NCBI RefSeq assembly: GCF_947387555.1 | Contig: NZ_CANDNZ010000009.1 | Coordinates: forward strand, 211,502 to 275,501 | Source of the DNA: Thalassomonas sp. RHCl1 | GTDB taxonomy: Bacteria > Pseudomonadota > Gammaproteobacteria > Enterobacterales > Alteromonadaceae | Direction: 5' to 3' | Length of the DNA: 64,000 bases | Shown: positions 51,801 through 61,306 of the stretch, piece after piece | Layout of the letters: each line of letters opens with the position of its first letter | Position numbering within the stretch: position 1 is the first letter of the stretch | Translations under genes and position numbers: made by a program | The notes under the pieces: generated by a model | Told to the model about the DNA's origin: nothing | The model's input: only the letters and a program-made list of their open reading frames with translations | Databases searched by the model: none

Positions 51801-51831
51801 CAAAAAGAGCCCCGTTAAAAACGAGGCTCTT
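51801..51831 (-). terminator. Terminator of the RHS operon
   Basis: On the minus strand AAGAGCCTCGTT / AACGGGGCTCTT (one mismatch) with a 3-nt loop is followed by TTTGG. It ends the gene series that begins at 60970. Confidence 0.8.
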
Positions 51832-51839
51832 ACTTATAC

Positions 51840-51863
51840 AAAATTTAGGGAGACCTAAATTTT
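51840..51863. repeat. Perfect inverted repeat with REP-like core
   Basis: AAAATTTAGG / CCTAAATTTT around GAGA: 10-bp arms. The arms match the AAATTTAGG half of the REP hairpin motif, so this may be a fused or rearranged copy. Confidence 0.65.
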
Positions 51864-51909
51864 ATTATTATGACCTAGCTACTGGTGCGCCTGGAACATG
51901 AATTCGGGA

Positions 51910-52092
51910 TTAATCACCACCATCACCATCACCTAGTTCAGCTAAAGCATCAGACTTTGAATTTTGATTTGGTTTAAAAACAAATATTAGCCCCCCAATA
52001 AAAATAAAAATTAAACCAATGAAAATGCTACTATCTAACAGTACAGCTTTTAGTCCAAAGAGCACAAAAAAACAACCAACAATGATATACAT
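51910..52092 (-). CDS. Small membrane protein
   Basis: The 60-residue protein has two hydrophobic helices (MYIIVGCFFVLFGLKAVLL and SIFIGLIFIFIGGLIFVF) and an acidic Asp/Gly tail. AGGAG lies seven bases before the ATG. It follows the 94-residue membrane protein after 35 bp, in the RHS operon. Family unknown. Confidence 0.55.
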   Translation of the reverse strand: MYIIVGCFFVLFGLKAVLLDSSIFIGLIFIFIGGLIFVFKPNQNSKSDALAELGDGDGGD

Positions 52093-52127
52093 ATATTTAC
52101 TCCTGGCAGAGCCAAGGAAATGAAAAC

Positions 52128-52412
52128 TTATTCATTCCCCAAGTTTTGTATTTTTATAATTTTGTATATGTACGTAAGCATAAAAATAGCCCATAAATTC
52201 AGACCAATTATAATTTCAGTCTCACTATTTCCCCAAAAAAGGGTAAAATCTCCACCGAACCTAAAATTTAAATGAATAGGGCTTCCCCATATAAATAATG
52301 GTGCTCCAAAGCCCATAACTAATGTGTAGATTAACGGTTTAGAAACTATAACAGGTATTTGAATTGCCTGTATAAACAAACTTAACCTTAAAGCTGACGA
52401 CTTATTTTTCAA
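52128..52412 (-). CDS. Small membrane protein
   Basis: The product of about 94 residues has two or three hydrophobic segments (VSKPLIYTLVMGFGAPLFIW; LNLWAIFMLTYIYKII). The start is uncertain: TTG at 52412 is the only conventional in-frame start codon near. The frame stays open upstream (KIYKGVSGIALLKNK), and a good AAGGGG site precedes a possible ATT start at 52421. It lies 38 bp after the putative immunity gene. Family unknown. Confidence 0.5.
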   Translation of the reverse strand: MKNKSSALRLSLFIQAIQIPVIVSKPLIYTLVMGFGAPLFIWGSPIHLNFRFGGDFTLFWGNSETEIIIGLNLWAIFMLTYIYKIIKIQNLGNE

Positions 52413-52449
52413 AAGAGCAATACCACTGACCCCTTTATATATTTTTATT

Positions 52450-52944
52450 TTAATAGCTGCTGACAGTAATACAATCTATCGATAGATAGTTATCACTATT
52501 AATTTGGATTGCTTTAGATGCACCTTCACTGACTATCAAAAGATTATCCTCCATTAGATTCATAAAAAGAGAATAATTATCAATAAAAGCATCTATCGTT
52601 GTAACAATAGAGGGAATTTTCTTTGGATATTCAGACACAACCCACACTATATCCCCATGAAACATACTATTTAACTTATTCAAATATGCTTCAAACTCCA
52701 ATACGCTATATTGATGTAATGAATCAACCGCTCCTTTTCCAAGTACAGAATTGATATTATGTAAAAGTTGAAAACGATAATATTGGCTATTTTCATAATC
52801 GATTAAACAAAAACTATCTTTAGAAAGCGCTTCAGACAATTTATCATTAATGTATTCGAATACTTGTTTTTCTGAGCATCTTCCCTGCACACCAGCTTTT
52901 TTTATTTCTCTATATAAACCTGATTTCTTTATGTCATTGATCAT
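52450..52944 (-). CDS. Probable immunity protein of the RHS toxin
   Basis: The 164-residue cytoplasmic protein has no recognised family; it is acidic to neutral and mostly helical-looking (MINDIKKSGLYREIKKAGVQ; VFEYINDKLSEALSKD). Its ATG overlaps the RHS stop codon by four bases (ATGA), the standard coupling of a polymorphic toxin with its immunity gene. Base content is AT-rich like the toxin tip, unlike the RHS core. It would bind and block the RHS C-terminal toxin in the producing cell. Confidence 0.6.
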   Translation of the reverse strand: MINDIKKSGLYREIKKAGVQGRCSEKQVFEYINDKLSEALSKDSFCLIDYENSQYYRFQLLHNINSVLGKGAVDSLHQYSVLEFEAYLNKLNSMFHGDIVWVVSEYPKKIPSIVTTIDAFIDNYSLFMNLMEDNLLIVSEGASKAIQINSDNYLSIDCITVSSY

Positions 52945-55900
52945 TTTATATCTTCTTTAACCTTATCTTGATTTTGAATTCGAGGTTGTCCATTTTTTCC
53001 AGGTTGTTCTCCTGATTTCAAATTACCAACATCAATTGCAGGAGGGTGACCTGGCCCATTACTGGAATCTTTTGAACCGTCCTGTATGCCTATACCTGTT
53101 TTACCATCCATTCCTGTTTTTGTTTGCCCCCTCAAATTGGACTCACCATATTCATCTCCTTGAACGTTTTTCCCCGGTTGTGATACTGAAACTTTAGGGT
53201 TATCCTTTTTTCGTTGTGCTTTTCTCGAAGCTCTTCGCTTTGCCCTAGACTTATTTTTATTCGACATGTACTCAGCTTGAGCTTTAGGTCCCATATAATA
53301 CTTAGCAACCCCACATCCATTTTTACATGCTGATTGAGCTGCTCCTGAAAGTTTATCAGCAATATTTTTTCTAGCTTCACCGTCAGGGTCTGTATATTTA
53401 TATGGATTATTACCAACATAAGAGTATCTGTTAAAGGTAGTAATGTCTCCAGTAAACCTAACTGGATCATTCGAATAAAACCTCCCGATAACTGGATCAT
53501 AGTATCGTGCCTGCATATAACTCAGTCCCAGGTCAGTATCAAACTTATGTCCGGCATACCCCACCTCGTCATTGGCTTCTTCTATCGTTTCCCCAAAAGG
53601 CTTAAAGTTCATCACGCTGTTATAGTCAGCATCATCACTTCTAGTCACTACACCTGTGCCTTGCTTGGCCACCAGCTTATCCCCCAGGAAGATATAGTTA
53701 ATGCCGCCCTTGTCGGTTTCCCGGTAGAGTAAACGGCCCGACTGGCTGTACAGGCTATAGCTGGTGCCTTTGCTGTCGGTGGTTTTAATGCGGCGGTTGT
53801 AACCGTCGTATAGATAGTCGTTGCTGCTGTTATCCTTGGTTGAGCGTGTCATTTGCCCGGCAAGGTTGTAGTCAAAACTTCGCTTGCCGTTATCGGTAAC
53901 ATTACCTCGACTGTCATAGCTATCGCTTTGACCAAAGTCATAGCCTTCGCTGCCGCTCCCGGTAACACTGCTTAACCGCATCTTGCTGTTATAGCCATAA
54001 CTCAGGCTCGACGGGTTAAGGATACTGGTATTGCTGTAGCTGCGGATATTGCCCAGGCCGTCATAACTTAAGGCGCTGCTGCCGATACCGGCGACATTAC
54101 CTGTGGTGAACCTTAACCTGTCCAGGCCGTCATACGTTAACGAGGTCAGGCTGAAATTGCTGTCAACACCGTTGGTGATGCGGGTGATGTTGTTGTTATT
54201 GTCATAACCATAGCTCAGGCTAACCTTGCTGGTACTGCCGAGGTAATCATGGATTTGTGACGGCAGCTGGCGGCTGTTGAGGGTGGTTTTATGGATGATG
54301 CCGTTACCGTAGGTAAAGCTGTTGATGCTGCCGCTCGGGTAGTAGCTTGCCCCGGGTTTGACAAAGTTGTACACGGTCTCGTCCGCCTGGGTCCAGGTGG
54401 CTTGTGTCGCCTGGCCAAAACCGTTGGGGGCAAAGTCTACTGCCAGTGTGCCGCCGGGGTATTCAAGGCGGCTGAGGCTGCCTAAGGCATCATAACCATA
54501 GTCCAGGGTAAAGGTTTTGCCGTCGAGGGTCAGGCTTTCCCCATCAAGCAGGCGCTGGCTGTTATAGCTGTACTCCTGGCGGTAACCGCCGCCGGTAATG
54601 GTTTTAATATTGCCGTTGTTGTTCACGGTATAGGTACGCGTGGCCGTGCCGTCGCCGTAGCTGAGGGTGCGCTGGTTGCCGTGGTTGTCATAAGCAAAGC
54701 TGACTTTATCTTTGGCATCGGCGCTGGTGCTACAACTGGTATTGCCGGTGGCCGTTTGTCCCTGTGCCTGCCACAGAATTTCACCAAGGTCATTTAAGCT
54801 CATGACGGTGGTGCCGACATCATCGCGTTTAATCTGGCACAAACGCTGGCGGCTGTCATAGGCACGGTATTCTGTTTGGCTGATATCAAGCGCCCCGTTT
54901 TTACCGGCCTGGGTAATGGTGGTGACATTGCCGAACAGGTTCACCGCCAAGGTGGTGGTTACATTTTCCGGCGAAGTGATGGTCAGTGGTTGCTGATAGG
55001 CCGGTTCGCCATAGGCCAGGTAGCTTGTGGTGGTGGCGTTGCCGCGCCCGTCGGTGACCCGCTGTTTGTTATCGGCGAGGTAACGGGTGGTAACGGTGCC
55101 GCCGTTGGTGATGCTTTGCGTTAGCTGGCGCTGCAGGCCGTCATAGGTAAAGCGGGTACCGGCACTGTTGACCGTGGCAGTAGACGGGAACGACTGGAAC
55201 GTCGGCTTGTTGTAGATGTTGTAGCCGCTGTTTTGATAAATCGTGCTGCTGCCGTCAGTGGTTTGTACCCGGGTCGGGCGGAACAAAGCGTCATAGGTGG
55301 TGGTTGTGGTCAGCTTGGCACTGTCGCTACAGGCGGTTTTCCCGGCATTTAAGGTACAGCGTTTTATCGTGCGTACCGGCTGGTTATTACTCAGGCCGCC
55401 GCTATAGCTCCAGCTCAGCAGGGTATCGGCCCAGGCAGTGTCTACCGGGTCAATATAGGCAATACGGCCTAAACTGTCGTAGCCATAATTGGTGGTGTTG
55501 CCTTCGAAGTCTTTGGTTTGGGTGACCCAGCCGTTATCGTCGACGGTGCGCGATACTGAGATAGTGCTGCTGCTATAGGGGGCGGGCAGGGTAATGGTTT
55601 GTGCCTGGCCGCGTTTATAGTTGCTAAAGCTTTGGTAGCGGTTGCCGCTGCCAGTGGTTAACGCCCGGTTATATTCGATTTTTTTGATATTGCCGTCGCT
55701 GTGGTAGGCCGAGTAGTACTTTTGCCAGGTGCCGAAGGATTTTTCATATTTGGGCAGCAAGGCATAGCTGGCATGGCTGCCGGGGTAGTATTCAATTTCA
55801 CTGACCGTGGTGTAGCTGCTGTCGTCGCTGCTCAGTGCCGTGGTGGTCGGCTGGTTGATGAGCCAGCGTGTGGTATCGTGCATAAAGCCTTGTTTGCGAT

Positions 55901-58067
55901 ATTGCACCCGAGTTGCCGCTTCAAGCGAGTCGCCGATAAAGCTGACGGTTTTTTCCGCCTGGTAGTAGTCGTTAAATGCCTGGTATAAGGTCTGATAGGT
56001 GGTGGTCTCCTGAGACCCGCTATCGGCATCGGCGGCAAAGACTTGCTGGCGCTCTTTTACCTTGTGCCTGACACATTCGGTTGCTTCACGGTTGGGCTGG
56101 TGCATTTGGTTGGAGCCGACGCAGGGGCCTTTTTCAAACTCGGGGAGTACCTGCTTGAGCAGGGTGCTGCCGTCGGTATCGTAATACCTGGTGGCTAACG
56201 GGGCATTTTCCAGCCAGTCATAGCGGCGGCTGAAATAGTGTATAGTGTTGGAGTTATCCGGAGCCTTAACTGTGACCGATTTGATATCGCCGGCGTCAAT
56301 GCCTGCAGGCAGGGGGATAGGGGCCGTGGTAAAACCGGGTTTGCTTTCCCCTTCAAACGCGCCAAAATCGGCAGAATAGCTGTAATTCCAGGTTGAGCTT
56401 GTAGCGCCCGGAATGAGCAGGGTTCTCTTTTTCAGGGCGAGCACGTTATAGCAACGGGCATATAAATAAGAGTTGGTATCCGGGTTAGGTTGCTCTTCCC
56501 CGATAATATGTTTGGGCACTTCGGTGCGGCCATGGCCGACCTGGGTGAGCCAGTATTGCCCCTTGGTCCCGTCCGGATGAGTAATTTCCACATGGGGGCC
56601 GGGATCGTAGATAATGGCGCCACACATGCTGAGGTTATCCGAATAGCTTTCGCTATAGCGCTCCGGTGTCATCCCGGTCAGTAGGTTGTCGCTGATCAGC
56701 CAGCTTTTATTGTCCGGGCGGGTAACCTTGCTTAAGCGTCGGTCGGTGTAATCATAACGCCAGCTGCGGTTATTGGCGCTGATGGTTTTGATCACTGTGC
56801 CGCCCTCATAACCAAAGGTAACTTCCCGGCTGTCGCTGGCGCTGATTTTGGTCAATAAGGCGTTGCTGTTATAGTCGAAAGTCAGCCAGTTGCCGTGTTT
56901 ATCTTCAATGCGGCTCACCAGCATATAAGTGTTGGCGGTCTGGAAGTAACTGCAATTGTCAATGCACTCCCCGGTCATCGGGTCAAGTTTGGAGATGGGG
57001 GCCCCGGGATCTGACGGCGGCGGGCTTAAGTTCAGTTGGGCTTTGGCGACAAATTTTGCCGGAATGATACGCAGCTGCTCAAAATAATACTGGGTGCCGT
57101 CGGGGGTGGTGACTTTAAAGCCTTCATAACCGTTGGGGTTGTCGGCAGGCGTAATACAGTCTATTTTCCAGTTGTTGGCGGTTACCCGGTAGTGGGTGCC
57201 GTCGTCTTCTTTTCTTTCTAAAATAGAAGTGCTGCCTTGACCGGGAATTTGGATGGTTTCTCCGCCCCAATAGTCATCGGGCCCCATGTGTGCTTTTGCT
57301 ACGCCATTAGCTGTGCCCGGCGTTAAGAAACTGGTGCAGGCATCTCCCTGTGCCCAACCACTGGGGTATTGGTCGGCATTTTGCTCTTTGGCCATGGTGG
57401 TGCTGATATGGGGTAAGTCCAGACTCCAGCTGCCGAACTCTCTCGGCGAGGCAAAGTGCATTTGTGCGCCGCCCATTTGGCGGGCAATACGAATTTCCGG
57501 GCCGTTGCCGGGCAGTACCAGGTCGGTTTGGGAGAAACTTAATGCCCCGGTGCTTAGGTTAATCTGCTCGCCAATCAGGTCGCTGGTTTCCGGGGTGACC
57601 TCGAAGTCGATTTTAAGGCGCTCAAGGGTACTGATGGCCTGCCCGGTGCGTTCGACGGCAGCGCTACTTTCCGTTGGCTGCTCTGTTTCTTCTGTATCTG
57701 TTGGATCAAAGACTATGGGCGGCAAAAGCTCGGTGAACGGCGGCAAAAGCCCGGTGTTCGGCGGGACAACCGGTAATTTTTCAGGTACCGGCCGGTCAAT
57801 GGTGACATTTTCAATGACGGTCGCCATATCGACCGTGGCCGCCTGGCTGTGAACGGGCAGTGCCAGCAAAAGTGCATAGGGGAACTGGCCGAGCCATGTT
57901 ATTTTCCTGTGTTGTCCATGAGGCTCCCGGGTGGGGGCATGGGCGCTTGTTGGTTTTTCTTGTCTCATCTGCTTACTTGCTATTGGCTGTAAATTATCTT
58001 TGTGGTGCCTGGCGGTGTCCTGTACGGATAATGCCACGCGGTTGTTTGTGGTTAGTTTCTTCATCAC
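52941..58067 (-). CDS. RHS repeat protein with variable C-terminal toxin tip
   Basis: The 1708-residue protein has a hydrophobic export-like segment (residues ~62-77), a Pro-rich linker and a region with YD repeats from ~430 to ~1480 (LTFDYNSNALLTKISASDSR; TTYDALFRPTRV; SYGYDNNNNITRI). The RHS core ends GHKFDTDLGLSYMQARYYDP...RFYSNDPVRF...NRYSYVGNNPYKYTDPDGE. After this comes an unrelated 144-residue basic/Gly-rich tip (residues 1565-1708), the predicted toxin; its activity is not recognised. The HTDxLGSPVAETDExGNV motif normally just before FGETIE is replaced by VVTRSDDADYNSVMNFKPFG. It overlaps its neighbours by four bases at both ends. Confidence 0.9.
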   Translation of the reverse strand: MMKKLTTNNRVALSVQDTARHHKDNLQPIASKQMRQEKPTSAHAPTREPHGQHRKITWLGQFPYALLLALPVHSQAATVDMATVIENVTIDRPVPEKLPVVPPNTGLLPPFTELLPPIVFDPTDTEETEQPTESSAAVERTGQAISTLERLKIDFEVTPETSDLIGEQINLSTGALSFSQTDLVLPGNGPEIRIARQMGGAQMHFASPREFGSWSLDLPHISTTMAKEQNADQYPSGWAQGDACTSFLTPGTANGVAKAHMGPDDYWGGETIQIPGQGSTSILERKEDDGTHYRVTANNWKIDCITPADNPNGYEGFKVTTPDGTQYYFEQLRIIPAKFVAKAQLNLSPPPSDPGAPISKLDPMTGECIDNCSYFQTANTYMLVSRIEDKHGNWLTFDYNSNALLTKISASDSREVTFGYEGGTVIKTISANNRSWRYDYTDRRLSKVTRPDNKSWLISDNLLTGMTPERYSESYSDNLSMCGAIIYDPGPHVEITHPDGTKGQYWLTQVGHGRTEVPKHIIGEEQPNPDTNSYLYARCYNVLALKKRTLLIPGATSSTWNYSYSADFGAFEGESKPGFTTAPIPLPAGIDAGDIKSVTVKAPDNSNTIHYFSRRYDWLENAPLATRYYDTDGSTLLKQVLPEFEKGPCVGSNQMHQPNREATECVRHKVKERQQVFAADADSGSQETTTYQTLYQAFNDYYQAEKTVSFIGDSLEAATRVQYRKQGFMHDTTRWLINQPTTTALSSDDSSYTTVSEIEYYPGSHASYALLPKYEKSFGTWQKYYSAYHSDGNIKKIEYNRALTTGSGNRYQSFSNYKRGQAQTITLPAPYSSSTISVSRTVDDNGWVTQTKDFEGNTTNYGYDSLGRIAYIDPVDTAWADTLLSWSYSGGLSNNQPVRTIKRCTLNAGKTACSDSAKLTTTTTYDALFRPTRVQTTDGSSTIYQNSGYNIYNKPTFQSFPSTATVNSAGTRFTYDGLQRQLTQSITNGGTVTTRYLADNKQRVTDGRGNATTTSYLAYGEPAYQQPLTITSPENVTTTLAVNLFGNVTTITQAGKNGALDISQTEYRAYDSRQRLCQIKRDDVGTTVMSLNDLGEILWQAQGQTATGNTSCSTSADAKDKVSFAYDNHGNQRTLSYGDGTATRTYTVNNNGNIKTITGGGYRQEYSYNSQRLLDGESLTLDGKTFTLDYGYDALGSLSRLEYPGGTLAVDFAPNGFGQATQATWTQADETVYNFVKPGASYYPSGSINSFTYGNGIIHKTTLNSRQLPSQIHDYLGSTSKVSLSYGYDNNNNITRITNGVDSNFSLTSLTYDGLDRLRFTTGNVAGIGSSALSYDGLGNIRSYSNTSILNPSSLSYGYNSKMRLSSVTGSGSEGYDFGQSDSYDSRGNVTDNGKRSFDYNLAGQMTRSTKDNSSNDYLYDGYNRRIKTTDSKGTSYSLYSQSGRLLYRETDKGGINYIFLGDKLVAKQGTGVVTRSDDADYNSVMNFKPFGETIEEANDEVGYAGHKFDTDLGLSYMQARYYDPVIGRFYSNDPVRFTGDITTFNRYSYVGNNPYKYTDPDGEARKNIADKLSGAAQSACKNGCGVAKYYMGPKAQAEYMSNKNKSRAKRRASRKAQRKKDNPKVSVSQPGKNVQGDEYGESNLRGQTKTGMDGKTGIGIQDGSKDSSNGPGHPPAIDVGNLKSGEQPGKNGQPRIQNQDKVKEDIK

Positions 58068-60970
58068 AGTACATTCCCCTGTTCATCGGTTTCGGCGACG
58101 GGGGAGCCTAAGTTGTCGGTGTGGATGAAGATAACGGCGGGGGATGCTTTGGCCGCTTTTACTTCAATGTTAAAGGCGGTTAAGAAAACACTGTCTTTAG
58201 TATCCGTGACTGAGATAACGATATTATTGAAGCTACCGATATCGCTGGCCGTTGGCGTGCCGCTCAATGTACCGGTTGTTACATCAAAGCTTAACCAGGC
58301 TGGTTTGTTGCTGATGCTAAAAGTCAGGGGGTCGTTATCGCTGTCGCTTGCCGTTGGTGTGAACAGGTAAGTTTCTCCTGTTGTTGCGGTATTTTCAGGG
58401 GTACCGTCAATAACCGGCAGGTTATTAACCGGTGCCGTTACCGTGAAGCTACGGCTGGTGGTAGTGTAATCGCCGTCATTATCTTGGGCACGGTAATAAA
58501 TGGTATGGTTGCCCGCACTTAACGTACCAAAATATTTACTGTAAGGGCTGCTGGTATCTGCATACCAGATACCGGAATCAAGCCTGAACTCTACCTGGCT
58601 GATGCTGCCGTCACTGTCGCTGGCACTGGCGGATGCGGTCACACCTTGGCTGGTCAGGTAACTGGCATTATTTAACGGGCTTATCGGGCTTACTTCAGGA
58701 GGTTCATTGCGGGCGGTTACCGTGATATCGCGATAAGGCGTTGACGCCGAGTAAGCGCCATGATTGTCCCTGGCACGATAGTAAATCCTGTGGCTGCCGA
58801 CGCTGAGGGGGCCAAAGTTGACGCTGTAAGGACTGCTGCTGTCGACCTGCCAGCTGCCGGAGTCGAGTTTAAATTCCACCTGGGCGATGCTGCCGTCACT
58901 GTCGCTGGCCGTGGCGCTGGCACTGACATTTTCCGTGCTGAGGAAGCTAGCGTTATTTGAGGGAGTTGACGGACTGATATCCGGCCTTATGTTTTCTATC
59001 GTAAAAGTCCGGCTGGGATAGGGACTGGCACTATAACCGCCGTCATTATCTTTGGCGCGGTAATAAATGGTATGGTTGCCGACGCTAAGCTTGCCGAAAT
59101 TTTTGCTGTACGGGCTGCTGCTGTCGCTCTGCCAGCTGCCGGAGTCGAGCTTAAATTCCACCTGGGCGATGCTGCCGTCGCTGTCGCTGGCGGTGGCACT
59201 GGCACTGATGCTTTGTGAGCTGAGATAACTGGCGTTATTCGAGGGACTTGATGGACTGACAACCGGCTTTTCATTGATTACGGTAACGGTTGTACTCCCC
59301 CAGTTGCCGCAAGGAAGAGAAGGATTACAGCCACGTACATAAAAGACGTAGTTCCCCGCTGTTGATAGTGCCGGTGTGGTTGCGCTGGTGCTACTGCTGC
59401 CAGATATGTGGTTTATGGTTGACTGTGAAATTGTGGCGCCTGTGGGGGTTTTATATTTACGCTCATAATAGGCGCCCTGATAAATAATCCGCGATGGATT
59501 CGGCCAGGAAATGGTTGATGTTTTGCCTCTGGCAATACTGCTCGGTGAGGAAGAGGGGCTGGCTTGAAGAGGTGAATCATAGGCCTGCACCCTTTTCCAA
59601 GGACTTAAACCGCTGCAAGCATCCATTTCGTTACAGACATCATATTTTATATATTGATAGCCGTGCGTGCTTCTTAGGGTAATTGTTTTTGTCCGCCCGG
59701 AGTAAACGGCGCCGGCAAAATTGTAACTGCGGTTATCATTGCTGACATATACCCGATGATATTGGCCACTATATAAAGAAGGAAAAGTGACGGTGATTTT
59801 GCTGCCGATAGGCCAATAACTCCAGCTGACAGAAGGCATTGTTTTAGGGGTTGGCGGGGGAGCGCAATGACCCTGGTCCGGATCTATTCCGCAAGGCAGC
59901 TCGGGCTCTGTTAAGCCCTGCATCCCGTGTTTAAGTAAGGACTTAGTATGGATGTCGTTTTCATTGGCGTCGGTATTCTGCCAGGGAGCACAAGTTGTTC
60001 CAGTTCCCCCTTCGGCAGAAAAATACATTTGATCACAGATATTATCAATATCGTCCGTGTCTTCATTTTCGTCTGATAAATGTATTACCCCTTTCTCGTC
60101 TATGCCGCCGGGCATATTGTTTAAGCGGATAATATCTAAAGTATTGTCATTATTGGCATCGCCGACCCAGATGTTAAAGTCATCGCTGTTCCAGTCTTTT
60201 CCCTGTAATCGCGCGTTTATTTCACTGCTTTGCTGTAATTGCCCGGCCTCATCCGCCAACACCAGGTAATGGGATTGGTGCTTTTTTTTCGCCAGGGCAA
60301 AGACATCATCTTTGCCGTCACGGTTGTAATCGCGGATGATGAGTTCTTCGCTGCGTTTTTTCCCCCATTTGACGTTTTTTTCGATTTCCTGGGCAATAAC
60401 CAGCTGGCCGCTATCATTACTGTGCATCAGGTAGTGTTGATGCTTGTCTTGCGACAAGGCTAATAAGTCTTGCTTGCCGTCACCGTTAAAATCACCGGGA
60501 TAAAAATCAAAGTCCTGTTCTTTTTCCAGCCAGGCAAGCTCGCTTGTGGTGTAGCGCAGTGACGGCTCAAGAGAGAAGTCTATGCCCTGGTCCGTACCTG
60601 AGTAGACCCATATTTGCTGCGCTTGGGGCAATACCAGTAAAACATCGTCATGGCCATCGCCGTTAAAATCTGCCGGGACAAATTGTGTCTGTCCGGCAAA
60701 CCAGGATTGCTGGTTGATTAATGCGGGCAAACGGGCAGGGATCGGTGCCGGTTCGTCACTTATCCCCTGGCTTTTCGTTCCCGGGAAAAAAAGGCCTGGC
60801 TGGTTTTCAGCTAACGGCTGCAACAGTAAATCCTGAAGGCCGTCGCCGTTAATATCGACATGGTGGGGTTGATAATCTTGTTCTTGCCAGTTGAACGGTT
60901 CCTGTGCGGCTAAAGTGCCGGGTAAAAAGCAAAGGCAACAAGGCAATATTTTTCTAAAGAGTTGACGCAT
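58064..60970 (-). CDS. Secreted FG-GAP / Ig-repeat protein ending in an RHS core motif
   Basis: The 968-residue protein has a signal peptide (MRQLFRKILPCCLCFLPGTLA) and FG-GAP/VCBS calcium-binding repeats to ~260 (VDINGDGLQDLLL, ADFNGDGHDDVLL, GDFNGDGKQDLLA). A middle part with several cysteines, three ~97-residue Ig-like repeats (~559-848; ASDSDGSIAQVEFKLDSGSW, NHTIYYRAKDNDG) and a cadherin-like/putative Ig domain (~849-935) follow. The last residues, HTDNLGSPVAETDEQGNVL, are an RHS core motif that stops at TGA where Trp would follow. It is probably a cell-surface partner of the RHS protein, as in SpvB/TcB-like systems; that role is inferred. Confidence 0.8.
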   Translation of the reverse strand: MRQLFRKILPCCLCFLPGTLAAQEPFNWQEQDYQPHHVDINGDGLQDLLLQPLAENQPGLFFPGTKSQGISDEPAPIPARLPALINQQSWFAGQTQFVPADFNGDGHDDVLLVLPQAQQIWVYSGTDQGIDFSLEPSLRYTTSELAWLEKEQDFDFYPGDFNGDGKQDLLALSQDKHQHYLMHSNDSGQLVIAQEIEKNVKWGKKRSEELIIRDYNRDGKDDVFALAKKKHQSHYLVLADEAGQLQQSSEINARLQGKDWNSDDFNIWVGDANNDNTLDIIRLNNMPGGIDEKGVIHLSDENEDTDDIDNICDQMYFSAEGGTGTTCAPWQNTDANENDIHTKSLLKHGMQGLTEPELPCGIDPDQGHCAPPPTPKTMPSVSWSYWPIGSKITVTFPSLYSGQYHRVYVSNDNRSYNFAGAVYSGRTKTITLRSTHGYQYIKYDVCNEMDACSGLSPWKRVQAYDSPLQASPSSSPSSIARGKTSTISWPNPSRIIYQGAYYERKYKTPTGATISQSTINHISGSSSTSATTPALSTAGNYVFYVRGCNPSLPCGNWGSTTVTVINEKPVVSPSSPSNNASYLSSQSISASATASDSDGSIAQVEFKLDSGSWQSDSSSPYSKNFGKLSVGNHTIYYRAKDNDGGYSASPYPSRTFTIENIRPDISPSTPSNNASFLSTENVSASATASDSDGSIAQVEFKLDSGSWQVDSSSPYSVNFGPLSVGSHRIYYRARDNHGAYSASTPYRDITVTARNEPPEVSPISPLNNASYLTSQGVTASASASDSDGSISQVEFRLDSGIWYADTSSPYSKYFGTLSAGNHTIYYRAQDNDGDYTTTSRSFTVTAPVNNLPVIDGTPENTATTGETYLFTPTASDSDNDPLTFSISNKPAWLSFDVTTGTLSGTPTASDIGSFNNIVISVTDTKDSVFLTAFNIEVKAAKASPAVIFIHTDNLGSPVAETDEQGNVL

Positions 60971-61089
60971 AGTTATCCTAGAAATAAAAAAGTAATATCA
61001 GGGATAAAGCGCATTTACTGCATGCTCAGTGAGCATAAACTGCCATTGTCCCTAACAGCTTGAATCTATAGTTTTATGGCGTGGAGCCT

Positions 61090-61120
61090 AACATTAATGA
61101 AAATGTAATGTTAATTACAT
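61090..61120. promoter_or_regulatory. Overlapping palindromes upstream of the RHS operon
   Basis: AACATTA / TAATGTT (61090-61112) overlaps ATGTAAT-GTTA-ATTACAT (61103-61120). They lie about 120-150 bp upstream of the first gene of the RHS operon and could be its operator. The remaining gap DNA to 61497 holds a dispersed repeat and otherwise shows no gene. Confidence 0.4.
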
Positions 61121-61188
61121 GTGATTACGCCTCGCGAATAATGACAAAATGAATCGGGTGCTCAAGGTAGCAAGCGTTTCTTGTATGA

Positions 61189-61306
61189 ACAAGTTGGGAA
61201 CATGTTGTGATTTTTTAGTCATCATCTTTCATTTTAATTAATTGTTTTATATGGTTTTTGTTTTTGATGTGAAAAAGTTGTGAAAGGTTGAGAAAAGGTT
61301 GTGGTG
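61189..61306. repeat. Dispersed direct repeat, copy B (~117 bp)
   Basis: Related along its length to 48459-48576, same orientation: AACAAGTTGGGAA at the start and GTTGTGAAAGGTTGAGAAAA near the end, with a diverged AT-rich middle. Confidence 0.7.
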
